Of a stretch of 64,000 nt of DNA, positions 36,023 through 49,896 are shown piece by piece. The stretch covers positions 23,271,001 to 23,335,000 of the forward strand of contig OY754467.1 of assembly GCA_963575645.1 (NCBI GenBank), in the 5' to 3' direction. Position 1 is the first letter of the stretch; each line of letters opens with the position of its first letter. The DNA comes from Xanthostigma xanthostigma (lineage: Eukaryota > Arthropoda > Insecta > Raphidioptera > Raphidiidae). Under the pieces are notes generated by a model, which was given only the letters and a program-made list of their open reading frames with translations, ran no database searches and was not told the origin of the DNA. A program made the translations under genes and the position numbers.

Positions 36023-37498
36023 ATTAACACCTCAGTCGCCAACTCAGCCGTCATTGTCAGTCGCGGATCGCGTAAGTGAATTAGAACGTCAACAACAAAT
36101 GATGAGATATACCTACTTAGATCCAGACAAAAAACACCGGGTGTCTGACCCTACGCTCAAGGCCATTCAAAAGAAAGCCCTGCTATCATTTTACGAACGT
36201 CATCACTCAGCAGTACCAACTAAAAGTCAATCGTGGAGATCCGAACCACAACTTGCTCAACCGGCAGTTGCCAAAGCCCAGTCACCGCCTCCACAGCCAC
36301 CACCAAGACCAAGAGCACATCCAGCATCAAGAAGAGCGTCTTCAGCATCAGATTATGCAAAAGGATCTTGGCGAGACAATTTGTCTTTAAAGCGCGAATC
36401 ACAGAATCAAGAAACACTAAAAGATAGTCCAAGACATCAACATAGTAACAGTTGCGGATCACTATCAAGTGATCTTTTAGGTCCTGTTATAGTGGGACCA
36501 TCTATATCAATTGATGATTGGGTACCAGAAAGGCCTCCGAAAAATCCACATTTAAGATCTGCTTTCCCGGACTTATTTATAGATCAGCGAGTTCCGAGTC
36601 CAGATTTACCTCCACCGTCGCCGCCTATGGTATTAGAAAATGAAGTGTTTAATAGTGACGAACCATTGCCACCTCCTCCGCCTGAATTGGAAAATCCAGA
36701 TTGGCAACGTAACAAAAATATCAAAGAAAGTGGTATGACTCACAGTAGACAGTCTTCTGAGAGTACTATAAGTGACAATATATCGAATCAACGATCGCGC
36801 TGTAGTCCGCCGAAAACGCTTGCCATTCAACAGCAAGAAAGACGTAGCGCCGAACCTCAAGTTAGACATTCAGAATCCCAAGTTAGACATAGCATATCCG
36901 GTCGTAACACGGAAGTTCGCGGTTCGTGTAGATATCGCCCAAGTTCTGCTGTTCCGCATTCAAGTCAACAAAAACATTTATCAAGATCACCTCCCGAAGA
37001 AAAACCGACACGAAGAAGTCTTTATCCGTTCGTCAGATCAACGTCGTGCGAAACTGATACTGAACACGGTCAGTGCGTCGGATTTGCCACACATCGACAA
37101 ATACCGACCGAAAGAGCCAGTTTAAGATATTCGTCCACTCAGAAGATAATGATGAATGGAAGAGTATCGATAGCCGTTAGCCAAAAGATAAGAAATAGTG
37201 TTTCCGGACAGTTTAGGGCTGAGCCTTTAAGAGCGCATCATATTTCTAAAAGACCACCAGCACAATTACCGGAGGATGAGAGCAATAATAACAGCAGAGC
37301 GCAAGGACAAGTTCCGGTCCACGAACAAGATAATCAGAAGAGGAAGCCTTTGACGAGGAGTGATAGTCAATCTTCACAGATCCAACCGCCTCCTTTACAG
37401 CCGAGGAGGCTAAATCAGAGTTTGAGAACGAGACATGAAAATATCCAAGAAGACAGTCAACAGGACGGGCGCGATAACAGACAGCCATTACAACAAAC
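36023..37498 (+). CDS. Exon of the Shroom-like gene, visible exon 3
   Basis: Begins after TTTGTTTCCAG, completing an Arg codon, and ends at CAAAC|GTAAGT. It has 491 complete codons and leaves two bases for the next exon. Near its start lies the most family-like segment: SVADRVSELERQQ (coiled-coil-like), TYLDPDKKHRVSDPTLKAIQ and KKALLSFYERH. Proline-rich ligand motifs follow (SPPPQPPPRPRAHP, PDLPPPSPP, PLPPPPPELENP), then a Ser/Arg/Gln-rich tail with a duplicated EPQVRHSESQVRHS segment. I associate the SDPTLKAIQKKALLSFYERH region with insect Shroom proteins from memory, without an alignment. A C-terminal Rho-kinase-binding ASD2 module would be expected further downstream and is not in the window. 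No stop codon is reached, so the gene continues. Confidence 0.75.
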
Positions 37499-40121
37499 GT
37501 AAGTATTTCAAATTTCTATAATATTTACACGTTTTGAATGACCAAAATTAAAGAAGTTGAAAAATTGTCTTCTGAAATGTTGCCCTCATATTATGAACTA
37601 CTAAGCTGCTGCATAGATAAATTATGAAAATCCTTAGGTACTTGATCGCGCGACTATTGGTAGATTGAAATTTAATTCAGACGGTCCCCTGATGACTTGA
37701 TATAAGTTTTTGCTTAATTTATCGTAATATAAACTTTAATTTTTTTCCCTGTATAAAATCTTGTGTAGGTATATAAATAATTTATATGTTAAACAGTCGT
37801 ATAATTTACATTAGTGATATGGAATGAAAATTCAAAAAGTCCAAGCATTGAATTTAAGAAAAATTAATTTACTTACTTTTAAGTTAACTAAAATATTTGT
37901 GGTTTTAATTAAATTTTAAATAGTTCATCAGTACAATAAAGTGAACAAAAGTAGTTTTTTTTGACCTTGTGTTAATAATAACATTGGGTTAATCGAAAAG
38001 TGAAGTCCCACCAAATCTGATTTATTTATTAGTAGAGACAAATATTTTTTTTTCTTTAATTATGACACAAAAAAGCATATACTGTATACTAATAATTATT
38101 ATTCTTCGATTAGGTGGAAAAATTGGCAATATTATGCGCACCATAAAGAGATAAAAATTTCAATGCCAAATGTTCTATTAATTTAATAACTGGTGTTAGG
38201 GTGTGCAAAGCATTAATTAGTTAATTGCGAACTGGTAGAATTTTAATGCTTATCGATTTTACTGAACATTTTGTATAAATAAAGCTTGCAATGTCGTCTA
38301 ACTATAACACTGACATTTTGTGCTATGTTTTAAAACAGTACAGTTATTAATTTTAAATTACGTGGTTGCATATCCGCGTATTGCAGCCATAAATTAAAAT
38401 AGAGAAGCTAAATGTCAAATGCAAAGTGATTTCAGTAAGACTTAATCACATTATAAGTGCAAATAGTGATTGTCTTATCATCATAATTGATTTATAATTT
38501 ACAATTTACTTGAAAACCTTGAACCAATTTTCCAAAATTCAATTACATACATCCAGCTATAACCTGGATTTCTCTTTCAGTTATCGGTAAAACATTATCT
38601 ATTCTTATAAAAGCAAATATCGTTTAAAGATTTTCCTGCATAATTGTATTCTGAAATTCGAATTATTATGTATATATCGGAAATCATTATATTTATATGT
38701 AGGGAATACGACACTGTGACTTAAATAATAAAAATTATCACAGTTATCAGGTAGCAACTAAATTAGCATTTTTCATAGTAAAAACATTTGGAATACCCTG
38801 AAAGGTGCCACTTCAACTTTCATTTTTATGACCCTAGAAAATGTTTGACACTACAAAACTAAAAAAAAAGATCTGTACTGTGACAATTTAACTAGGAGCA
38901 ATAGCTAGGTATGGCCTACCTAACATTCTGTCCTGTTCGCGAAAGGTTGTAGGGGGCAAGCCATTACTATATTTACGTAATTGTTTGATAGCACAAACAA
39001 AATGTATACTTACCAATATCTGTAACAAGCAAATGATTGGAAAAAATACAATAAAAACAGCAACATGAAGTGTGTTGTTCAATGAGCGACAATGCTGATA
39101 ATAGTTGGCGGTTGGCTTTACTGTAATCACTGCTCCCCCACGCGGCTTACATCATTATTATTAGTGTTTTATCCATGTGGCGTCGATTGGATGGCGGGAC
39201 CTATGGGTCGGTCAAAAATTCTTGACGTCTTATAGCCTCCTGAAAAGTTTCGCGCCATTATTGAAAATGTTTCTATATATTAATTTGTCTGTATGTGTAT
39301 CACTGTATACTATATATATTTGCATGTTCGGGTAATAACTTTAGAGAGTTAATTGATTTTGAAGAACTTTAGTTCATGTGCTGAAATCCACAACCGCACG
39401 AAGCCTATTTAAAATAGACGGGCCATTTTTAAGAAATATTTTAAATATCGAAAAACTTGTGAAAATTGAGTTTTAACCTATTAGTAGAGATTAAAATGTG
39501 TCACTAAAACTTTATTAAAAGTTTGCAGATACGGAATTATTTACTGAATAGTGTATTTAATTTGGTTTTGATATTGGATTGACAATAATATTGCAGTCAA
39601 GAAAATAATATTATTTTAAGGGGTGATTAAGGGGCAAACATTTTTATTTTGTCTAAAAACACAGTTTCAATAATAAAGCTACAATACCTGTATTAGCAAA
39701 TAGAATACACTATATTGTTGGCAGGGTTTTGACACTGCGACTCTAGTTCTTACAATTACGCTTCAAAATCATAATAATTCGCTAATGGTATAGAAATAGT
39801 TGCGGTCACCTCCGATTTACGATCGATGACCATAACATAGTAGTTAATGATTTCGATTAAAAATAAGTACGTCTGTATCGTACATAAATTGAACTAACTG
39901 CCGGTGTTTAAATAAGCCTTTAATGATTATTTATCGAGTCATTAGATGAGTGCACGTAATTTGCACATATTGTTTGCTCTGCATTTCCTTTTGTAGACTT
40001 TGTTAACTGTGCTTAGACGACATAATGGGTTGTTTTAGATTTTTTTGAAAGAAAATGGCGTTTATTCATTGCTAATAGAAGCGAGAACCAGAAGATTTAT
40101 GTTTTCTTTATGCTTGCTTTA
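37499..40121 (+). other. Start of a very long intron
   Basis: Opens with the consensus donor GTAAGTATTT. No further convincing exon was found in the remaining 26.5 kb. AT-rich, with nothing bounded before the Helitron. Confidence 0.5.
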
Positions 40122-40707
40122 TCATATTAATATTATAAATGCGAATGTAAGTTTGTTTGTTACGCTTTCACGCAAAAACTACTTAACCGATCATCATGAA
40201 ACTTTGCACATACACTCTTGAAGGTATTAGAAGTAACATAGGATACTTTTTATTAAAAAAAAATAAAAAATTTTTACGAAAAATAAGAAAGGGTTGAAAA
40301 CATTTTTTGGGCCCAAAAATACCGAAAAATTTCTCCGAATCGTTTCAAAATTGAAATTTAACCCTTTAGTAATGATTAAAATGTGCTATTAAAATTTCAT
40401 TAAAATCGGCCCGACAGGACCGGACTTACAAATTTTATGAAAACGTTAGTTTGTAGACATTATTATTATTATTGTTTGTTACGCTTTCACGCAAAAACTA
40501 CTTAACCGATCATCATGAAACTTTGCACATACACTCTTGAAGGTATTAGAAGTAACATAGGATACTTTTTATTAAAAAAAAATAAAAATTTTTTACGAAA
40601 AATAAGAAAATTGTTTGTCAAAATATGTGCAATACCTCAACCCCTGATATGCATGTCAAAAGTCGATTTCCATCTCAATCGCGGGCGTAGCCGCGGGTAG
40701 CGGCTAG
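40122..40707 (+). mobile_element. Non-autonomous Helitron
   Basis: Starts TCATATTAATATTATAAATG after a host A. It ends in CTAG followed by a host T, preceded by a 5-bp GC hairpin (CGCGG GCGTAG CCGCG) about 10 bases upstream. A-T insertion, TC start, hairpin and CTAG end are the Helitron hallmarks. Inside, about 130 bp (GTTACGCTTTCACGCAAAAA ...) is directly duplicated at about 40160-40290 and 40480-40610. No Rep/helicase gene. Confidence 0.8.
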
Positions 40708-40736
40708 TAACAGAATAAAACTTACTTACGCTCCTG

Positions 40737-40844
40737 TTAGTAATTTTCTTTTGAGTCGAACTGATTGTCGTCCCACGAAATTCTTTGTTGTTAGTAATTT
40801 TCTTTTGAGTCGAACTGATTGTCGTCCCACGAAATTCTTTGTTG
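40737..40844. repeat. Exact tandem duplication of 54 bp
   Basis: A 54-bp unit beginning TTAGTAATTTTCTTTTGAGT occurs twice head to tail without a difference (40737-40790, 40791-40844). Confidence 0.9.
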
Positions 40845-43800
40845 TCCCAACGGCGAGATTGTAACAGTATTAATCGCCTGAGAACATGCATTCAGTTTTT
40901 TATATATTGGGAAATAGACAATGCATTTTTACGATAGAAATATACATTCATAAGTATATACTTCATACCAAATCGCAGTGTATTATTCAAAAAATGACAT
41001 TTATACAAAACATAGTCTGAACATTTTTTTTTTTTTTTGTAAATATGGTACCCAATTTGTCGAGTTTAACTTGTTTAGGTTAAAAAAACTCGGCTTGTTT
41101 TGAAAAAAGTGTACAGGTACCGCTTTAAATATACCGAACTGTTCAAAAGAAGTACAAATCAAAGGAAAAAATTTAATTTGTAAAAGTTGTAGGTCTAATT
41201 CTGTATTATTTGAGGTTCCAGTTAAAATACCCGTACCCAAATGGAACTGAATAAATGTAGTCATTTATTTTGTTAGCAATGTTTGAAAATAAGTCCACAA
41301 TCTTTTTAAAACACTATTATGCTATTATCAAAATATATTGGCGGAGTAATTCGAAGACGTTTTTCAACAAACACTTTTTAAATACTTCTGTTATCATGGA
41401 CAAACATGCAAAGCAACTCAAGCAGCTGGTGTTGAAAATATTTGTCTGAAATTTATTACATTTACGTTTTTCTCTTTTTATATATTCTAATACGCAACCT
41501 GTTTAAATAACAATATAAAAACACGTAGCAGCATTTTATAAAGATATTTACTCCAGGTGTGGGTGCAAGATTTATTATTACGACATTCATGTCGTTGTAT
41601 AATTAATTTAATAATGCAATTGCATTGGACTTTAGATCGTAAAAAGGAAGGATTATATTGTTTTAAAGTGTCTTTTTGTTTACAACTATTTGACGTTATA
41701 GTTTATGATATTGTAAAAGAAGCATTTGTAAAATTCTTGTGACGAATACAAATATAATGGTTCAAATAAAATAAACTATTAAATTAACCGGGATTTAAGA
41801 GAAAACATTTGAATTTTATTTTAGGTATACATTCTAAATCTTTTAAATTTAAAGAAGATTACATAGATCTATAATAGGCTCTGCGATATTTGTTACTACT
41901 TAAAACAATAGTTCTCGGTCACCTGTGTATTAATATTTTCCAATTGATACAATTATCCAAATTGGCAAAATTTAGTTTAATTCTGTAATTATAAATACCA
42001 TTGGCGTAACAAGAGGGGGGGGCAGGTAGGCCTGGCCCACCCTAGAATATTAATTTTAATAACAAGATAAATCTACAATAATCTACATATTTTTCTTTGT
42101 CGTAAAATTTCTCCAGAAAGTCGTGTTGATCAATTTCGCTTCTATGAACAGTTTTCAAACTATGTAAAGTGACAATGGTAGGTAGATTTGAAAATTTGCC
42201 CCCCCCCTAGGATAATTAATTCAAAATCAATATTTAATTATTATTACAAAAGGTGATCACCACAAGAAAATATTAATTATTCTGTTGGGTATAATATATA
42301 AAATACGTAAACGAGGCCACGCCTGTATGACAATGTTTAATGTCAATACTTGCACCGCATACGTTATGCAATGTTACTCATGAAGCGGAAAATCCATCAC
42401 TTGTCACAATTTATGCTTACCGACGTTACGGAAAAGGTTTTCAACCTTTATCCAACATTGAAGTCTCTAAACCGCAAATCATCGTAATAGTGTCTCTCCC
42501 TAAAGTTTGTTGATAGGGATGCGCGTATATACAGAAACGGGCGGGGATACGGATTGTACCGCCCTGGAATTTATAATATTTTCAAAATAAGTTGCAATTA
42601 GGAGAGAAAAAAAACAACAATTTTCTTCCAACTTACTTTTAATTTTAATTTGTAGGGTTAGCAAAATACCATGTAATACAAATAATAATGTTTCATTTTA
42701 AACTGATTTGTGCTAGAAATAGATTTACAGTAAAATGTTTCGAATTTCCGTGTATGTACCTATGTACAATGAAAGCTGTAAAAACAGCCGATTTTGATTA
42801 CAATCTTCTGTAAAATGTTTACATTGTCTATAAATTTTACAGAGACAGCAGTACTAACTATAAAATTTATAAAAAAGTAAACATTGTATGGAAGATAACA
42901 ATAAAAATGAATTACGTTTCTTCAGAAAAATTTCTTGGTTATAGCGTCTGAAGATTGGAATCTACTATAATTTATGATTAGGTACTCAAAAAAATTTGAA
43001 GTTTTGTTAAAAACATTACAGAGTTACGTTGTTTTAATGATTTGAAAATTCGAATAGTACAACTTTTTCAAATTAACGTTGAATGCCCACAGTTCTAATT
43101 ATCAATTTACAATTGAAAATATAAATATAGAAATTACGTATATTTTTTTGCATCTAGCATATTTTTGTAAGCGTTCATCTTTTAACAATATTTGACAAAA
43201 TTATAAAACAGAATTATAATTATAAATTACTACCAATGTTAGAATAATCTATAAAAAATTAGCAGACAAGGTAAAAATATGCAATTTTATCACTGTAGTC
43301 ATTTCTAAGAAATGTATATGTATGTATGTTTTTATAAAACCTATATACAAATTCTTTGTTCATTTTAAGAACTTTACAAAGGATGGCTAATTTTGAATAG
43401 ATAATTGTCATTTTTATATGATAAAACACATGAGTGTTTTCTGTAATTATAATGTTATATCATCACTATAATTAAATTATTAACATTCCAAACAGTAAAA
43501 GGAGAAACAGGAACTATGGAATATAGAAGTACTCATCGTAACTTCTGCATGCATGCACCAATATTAACTTAACAGTAAGTTAATATAATATTATGTATTC
43601 TGTACGTTAAATACGTGCATCTAAATTGTTGTAATTATGCTGCCAGTTAGTACTGATATTTCTGTGAATCGTCCTGACACCTAGAACTAAAACTACGCTG
43701 ATATCACTTAGGGGACGTCTATTAATTACCTAGGCGTTAATATGAATGTCTTAATGTACTACATTTTTTCTGTGAAATTGAAATAAGAAGAGAAAAAAGG

Positions 43801-45422
43801 TACACAATATTATCGGTTATAATAATGTAGGTATATGCTCTGAATTAAAAAAAAAGATGACGAGATATTTCCAATGGCCTGCTTTTTTATGAGATTTTGT
43901 CGAACCCGTCCCCCCATTTTGAGCTCACGTAATTAATCCTATCATTCCTATTATAACTAGTAGGTACTAGACTTAAAAAGGTTTTTTTTTATTACGAATG
44001 ACGACGGGCAATTTAAATTAAATAAAATGTTAGGTTAGAATATCTATTACACGATGTTAACGTTACTGAATATCGCACATCATTACTAGATTGGTTTCTG
44101 TATTCGCGGGTATAGGCCACTCACTCCGACTTACTCATGCACAGTTTTTTTATGAAACACACAAAACCGATAAAAATTTGTAACATTTAGTGTAATATCG
44201 TAATAAAAATAATAAAATTTCTGTTAACGTGTGTGATGACGCGAGTAACGGTTAGTAATATCTATACATTCTGATATTTGCTTTTTGGTCCCATAGTTAC
44301 ATAAAGTTTTAATTCGAGATTTAAAAATTGCCAACTCGATGACTTCAAAACAAAAGAACAGCTAAATTTTTATTTACAAAGTACTTATACGAAACTATAA
44401 GTTTTAGAAGAAAAAAAATATTTTACGAAACTTTCTTGTTATAAGTAGGTATAGAATAAATAAACCGTTATGTAAAGAACGCCGGTATCATAAATAAACA
44501 GAGATATAGCACGTATATTTTCTGCGCATTTGCCAATTTTCCCCAAACACAATAGGGCTCTAATTCCTATTTATATGTTAAACACCCTACCGAAATTTGG
44601 TTTCGATCCGCTCAGACGTCGACCTGTATCGTGCCAACAGACGAACACACTTTCCAAAAATATTATGATGTTTGAACTCGGGCGATCTTAAAACGACAAG
44701 GTATTGTATAATTTTTGAAAGTGAATTTTGACCTTTAAATTAGAACCATTCCCGACTTGGGGAGTTGGAATGATAAAACATCGAAAAAAGCAGCACTGAT
44801 TACCGCTCAAATTCTTATATTCTAGCATTACCAGAGCTAAACCCACCCGCTGTTTAAATTCTATGAAATAGTTAATTATTGCTTACACCACGAGCCGAAG
44901 AATTCTAATATTATTTGCTTCGTAATCATTTCAATTCCAATTTGTCACAATTATGGTATATAATAAATATCTTGAAATGACTTCAATGCTCGCACAAGAC
45001 GGAAATTTTATAGCACGTTAACAAATTAGTAGGTTAGCATTTTTTTAAAACAAAAATCATTAAACATAGTTTAGAAACCGTGAAATATCTTATTTTTATT
45101 TGTAACAAAGTTCATTAAACGTATAATTAGCCATTTGGTTAAAAGACTTCAACGCTTAGGTAAGAAACAAAATTTATCGAACAAATAAAATATTATTCCA
45201 ATAAATATTTACGACCAATTCATCAAAAAAATTGCCTTTTCGCAACGTGATAACTTTTTTCGAGAATATACTAAAAAAATTAAATTAAAAAATTATATAC
45301 CTATAACAACAATATTAGACAAATTGATTAGAAAAAAAAACACATAAGTAAACTTATTGAAAAACAAAATTTAATTTAAAAATTATTATACCTATGTGAT
45401 TCGAACAACATTTATCTATAGT
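40845..45422. other. Intron-like AT-rich sequence
   Basis: No exon is convincing. At 44390-44660 the reverse strand matches the dispersed repeat at 21080 (GGCACGATACAGGTCGACGT, GAAACCAAATTTCGG). The open frame at 41557-41742 lacks any recognisable motif. Confidence 0.45.
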
Positions 45423-45610
45423 TCTATACTAATATTATATTGTAGAGGTAAGTTTGTAATGTTTTCACCAATATTTAGAATGGTCATTCAGAATGGACAT
45501 AGGCTATAATATATTATCGCGTTAAAATTAGTCACTTTTCGTGGACACCAATTTTGGAACGTAAATCGACAAAAAAAAATCTACAATTTCGGGCAAATCC
45601 GCAGTAGGTC
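45423..45610 (+). mobile_element. Helitron-like 5' fragment
   Basis: Starts TCTATACTAATATTATATTG, followed by TAGGCTATAATATATTATCG and CACTTTTCGTGG, which match the reverse strand of the interrupted Helitron at 14501-15515. No 3' terminus was found. Confidence 0.4.
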
Positions 45611-45899
45611 TCTTGTAGAATCATAAAACAGTGACGAACATATATTTTTTTACACTTAATTAAAACAGGTAATAGGTAACAAATTTTTAATTTATACCTA
45701 AATATGTTTTAATTTGCATTTGTGAGATTCTGTGAATGAAAACTGTTTTTATGTACCTATAAACATGCATTTTTAGTAGTTTAATGTTTTTATAATCTGT
45801 TAAAGGCTAACATAAATTTGCTTGACAATAAAGTTTTTAAAGGGATTAGTAAATATATATTTTCCATTGTTACCGTAACTTTCTACTTTAGTATGCAGA

Positions 45900-46420
45900 C
45901 AGCGGTGGATTAACCTATAAGCAAAATAAGCTATTGCTTAAAGCATCACGTCTTAGGGGGCACCAAAAATCAGAACTTAGAAATGAAAGGTCCATGTCCA
46001 TGTCAACAATTTTTTTTTCTTTTTGTCATGTTCCCAAAAATTTGATATACTGACATAAAAGTCTTAGGAAGTATAAAAGTTAAAAATAATTATTTATTTT
46101 GGAAAATGAGAACGATTTGTTTTTCTTAACTTTAAAAGTTTTGTAACTTTTTTCAATTAATTGTATAAAAATGCCTAAGGACCGATTTTGTAGACAGTCA
46201 AATTTTCAATGAAAGCATTATTTGTAAAATTCAATTTTTCCAGAAAATTCTATGCTTTTTAACTTTTTTTATCAATTTTAAGCTTTTGACATTCACAATT
46301 TGAAAAAAAATTATACACTTAACACGGCAGATAGATAATATTAAAATTAGAAATTTGTTAGAGATGAGGGCCCATAGACAAGAAATGCTTAGGGCATCAA
46401 GGAGTCTTAATTCGGCACTG
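45900..46420. mobile_element. hAT-type non-autonomous element with 8-bp target duplication
   Basis: TATGCAGA flanks both ends (45892-45899, 46421-46428). The ends CAGCGGTGGATTAACC and TTAATTCGGCACTG are roughly inverted, with a subterminal AAGCATCACG / GGGCATCAAGG similarity. 521 bp, AT-rich, non-coding. Confidence 0.75.
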
Positions 46421-46428
46421 TATGCAGA

Positions 46429-47454
46429 GTATCCGACAAATTGGTAGTTGAGACCGTTGCACCACTTCTATTTAATTTTTAAGATACTCTTTATTAACCA
46501 ATCAGATATACGGATTGTAAACTAAGCGAAACTTAAAAGTTAAATAAAATTGCTGTAAAGGCCTAGTGTCATAATTACCTACTTCAGGAATAAGATCTCC
46601 AATTAAGAGTTTTTATTCGCTAAGTAACTTTAGCTGTCATTTGTATTTATTCGTTAAAGAACAGAAATTAGAAATGCTTTTTTATTGTAAGGACAAGTGA
46701 TTTATTGAAAAAAAAATTGCATTATTTAAACATATTTCGACAAGATTGACAATTAAAATACTTGTATCTCTGTAACGAGTAAGAATTTTAACTGTGTTAG
46801 TACGATGTTTCAAGTCGGGTAGAACACTCGCTATAACAATTTGATAAAAATTAACTTTGAACAGTGCACATTATTCCTTATGTACACAAACAAATAATAA
46901 AACCATTATTTCCTTCTTGTATAGTCCATATTAATTGCAAACAAGATTTTAAAAACGGCTGAGTTTGGCTTACATATTATGATCAATGATGACACAGAAA
47001 TAGACAACTTCCGCGATTATATATAGAGGGGTATATCTATGAAAAGTGAGTCGCGACCTAACTACCGACCGGTCAACTGTACATAAACAAACCACACGCT
47101 TGTTGTTTTTTATTTGTCGATGTTAAGTGTAAGGTAGAAAATCTTGCGAGAAATTTTCTAAAAAATTGTTTTATCTATTTGTAACCCTGAACAAATGTGG
47201 GTCGACCCCATTCTACATAAAATTAAAAATTAACGGTTTTCTGATTTTCTCCATTACGTGTAGTATTAGACCTTCTTTTGTGTTAAATTTTAAGGTTTTA
47301 AATCAACTGGAAGTAAGTACCCTAGATCACAATACGTAATTAAAAAAAAAATTATTGCATTCAGTTAGTAACTTTGTATTTTTTACAGGCCTATGGAGTC
47401 ATAGATATCAGTATTAAATATTAATTTCAACTTATTACCTTTTGCCGTTCCTTA
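46429..47454. other. Intron-like AT-rich sequence
   Basis: Nothing recognisable. Confidence 0.45.
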
Positions 47455-47560
47455 GAAAATAGATCTTGACGAACTGGCAGGCAGGCGGACAACAATAAAA
47501 TGATCCTAAAAGGGATCCCTTTTTGTTTTCATTCTGAACTAGGAATCTAATTCTAAAAGT
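47455..47560 (+). mobile_element. Probable non-LTR retroelement 3' fragment
   Basis: CTGGCAGGCAGGCGGACAAC followed by AATGATCCTAAAAGGGATCC and CTTTTTGTTTTC resembles a common insect LINE 3' end (a G/C-rich CAGNC run, then GTGATCCTATAAGGGTTCCG). This is recognition from memory and would need a repeat-library search. Confidence 0.35.
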
Positions 47561-49636
47561 CAGCGGACATTCTGTAATAATAAGTAAGTCCACACCCTTC
47601 CATGGAGCGGCGTCTGCTGCACCCACGCATTGAAACAACTAAGTTTAAGCAAACAAACCGTTATCAATATTCAATAAGTATTGATATTGAAATAAATCAG
47701 CTTTTATAATATTTGCGTATAATGAACGTCAAGTAAATAAAATAATGTCGATTGTATATTATAAAAAAAACGCACCCATATTCGAAAACATTATTACTTA
47801 AAATATTTAGTATATATAGGTATAGAAATAAATAGCTAATAGTTTACTATCACTTTACATTAGTTAAAACTATGTTTACTCAAATAGTTCCCTTCTTCAA
47901 TTTAAAACTTAATAATTAATTATTTAAGTTTAATGCCATTATTTTTTTTTTCAAAGCTTACTCACTATGGTATCCTATTTTAAAACGTCAAAAATTGTAT
48001 TTAATTTTCTAGGAATGAGAAGTATCTAGAATGAGTTTTTGCTCCTCGAAACCCATTTTTCATAAATTTCATCCAAATCGTTAGAATTGTTTTCAACCAA
48101 AAAGCGCGTTTAATAATACAGTAGGATTATATATTGTTATTAACATCATCTCTCGGTATATAACAATGAAATACCTACTATACTGCTTTTGAATTACGTT
48201 AAATAAGGCTTTTAGTTGTTCGTATGTCTTATCTCCCGATCGCCTTGATTTTAACTTCAATATTATTTTCTAGGGTATGTTTTCAGTTTCTATGATAAAT
48301 TATTATTGAAAAAAACAGTAATAAGTAAAAACGGTGCCCAATATGCTGCCTTTAAAATGTGTGGTCTGACAATTTCGACCACATTTTGTCTTAAGAAAAG
48401 TAATACTTCAACCACAAAAGCAGATGTAGATTTAAGTTAAGAAGCTATAAAGATTGTTGATTTAAATATATATTCGACAGCATAGATTATTATTAGCGCA
48501 GAATCTATACCTAGATATAAGACCATTCTTTTAAATGACCGCATGAACTGAATTTTATTACTTACATAATAAATTTATTAAAAGAAATGTTTAAGAATTT
48601 AAAGAATTTTAAGTGATGATAAAATGGAAATATTATAAATAGTTCCAAGTATAATTTAATCTAGGTTAACATTTTATCATTGCATAATTTATTAAAATGA
48701 GATATCTGTTAACACCACAAGAAATATAATTTATCATTTATTGTTTAATAATGTACATTTATTGTATTGTTTATAGTTGCGATGATAATTAATAAATGTT
48801 TTTATAATAATTTATTCAAGCGTTTCAAAATAAGATATTGCGTGAGCATGTTATTGATAATATTGTTTCTTCACATCTTGTGTCTGATAAATCCTAAACA
48901 ATTTCACTTTTCCATTAAATATCAGATATCGTCTGCATAATTTTGAAATTATAATTTCATGATTTTATACGAATTTTAATCAGTGAATTCACTTAAGAAC
49001 AAACAAGTCAACAATTAATTGGTCATTTTGAAGGCTGGTTTATAAATGAATATAGTGAAGTCTCAGAATACACTGTCGGGTCAAAAACAAATGTCCGGTC
49101 GACAAAATTAACGCACTCTTCTCTTGTACCTATTTTTTTTTTTTTTATTAATTATAAATGACGTTATTATAAACAACGTCGTTAATGGATCAGTTGGATT
49201 TATAAATTTTGAATTAATTGTTATTTTATAATGTTTTAGCCAATATCCATCCGTGTAAAATAGAAATACTCTGTCATTTTAGAATGAATCTGTACATAAT
49301 ACATATTATATACAGAGAAATATTTTAAAAATATTTCAGAAACAGTTTTTTGGCAAACAATTAATTTTTATTGCTTTTATGACCTACGGGTCACGACGTA
49401 AAAGGTGATATCAAATAATTGTAGTTTATAAATCTAAAATCTTTTAAATACGGTTTATAACCAAACATTATTGTGTTTGAAATGTTTTGCCGTTACTTAG
49501 ATGCAGACAAATAGGTACATATTTTGCACTGTGTATACTGTATACAGTTGATCCGAATTTAGAGTCCTCAATTTCAACAATAAATATATAATTAAAATAA
49601 TTTATCAAGTCGTATGACAATCATTTTTGTATGACA
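47561..49636. other. Intron-like AT-rich sequence
   Basis: Nothing recognisable. Confidence 0.45.
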
Positions 49637-49896
49637 AAGGTCGCTGCACACAAGGCTAAAAACGCTGTTAGATTCCTTGCTAGATTTTCCGTACTAGTTT
49701 TATAGCGCTGATTTTCTTGTTTGCTGTTAAGTGCTCGCTTCACACGAGTCTATTTTTCAACCTTGTTTTGTGGATAGATCTGATGCGCGCACAGTGACAG
49801 TTCGAATATAAACACAGAGCAAAACGTGTCTGTGACGTCATTTACAGCTTCGTACCCAGCCTACAGGCGTTTCTAGCCTCGTGTTTAGCAGTCTTA
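49637..49896. mobile_element. MITE with imperfect terminal inverted repeats
   Basis: CTGCACACAAGGCTAAAAACG (left) and, on the opposite strand of the right end, CTGCTAAACACGAGGCTAGA form imperfect inverted ends around about 260 bp of unusually GC-rich non-coding sequence. Superfamily not assigned. Confidence 0.45.

Noticed and set aside
41557-41742. Possible further exon of the Shroom-like gene
   Set aside because: An acceptor-like CCAG precedes it, but the residues are low-GC and unlike the gene's Pro/Ser/Gln-rich exons, and no matching donor phase was found.
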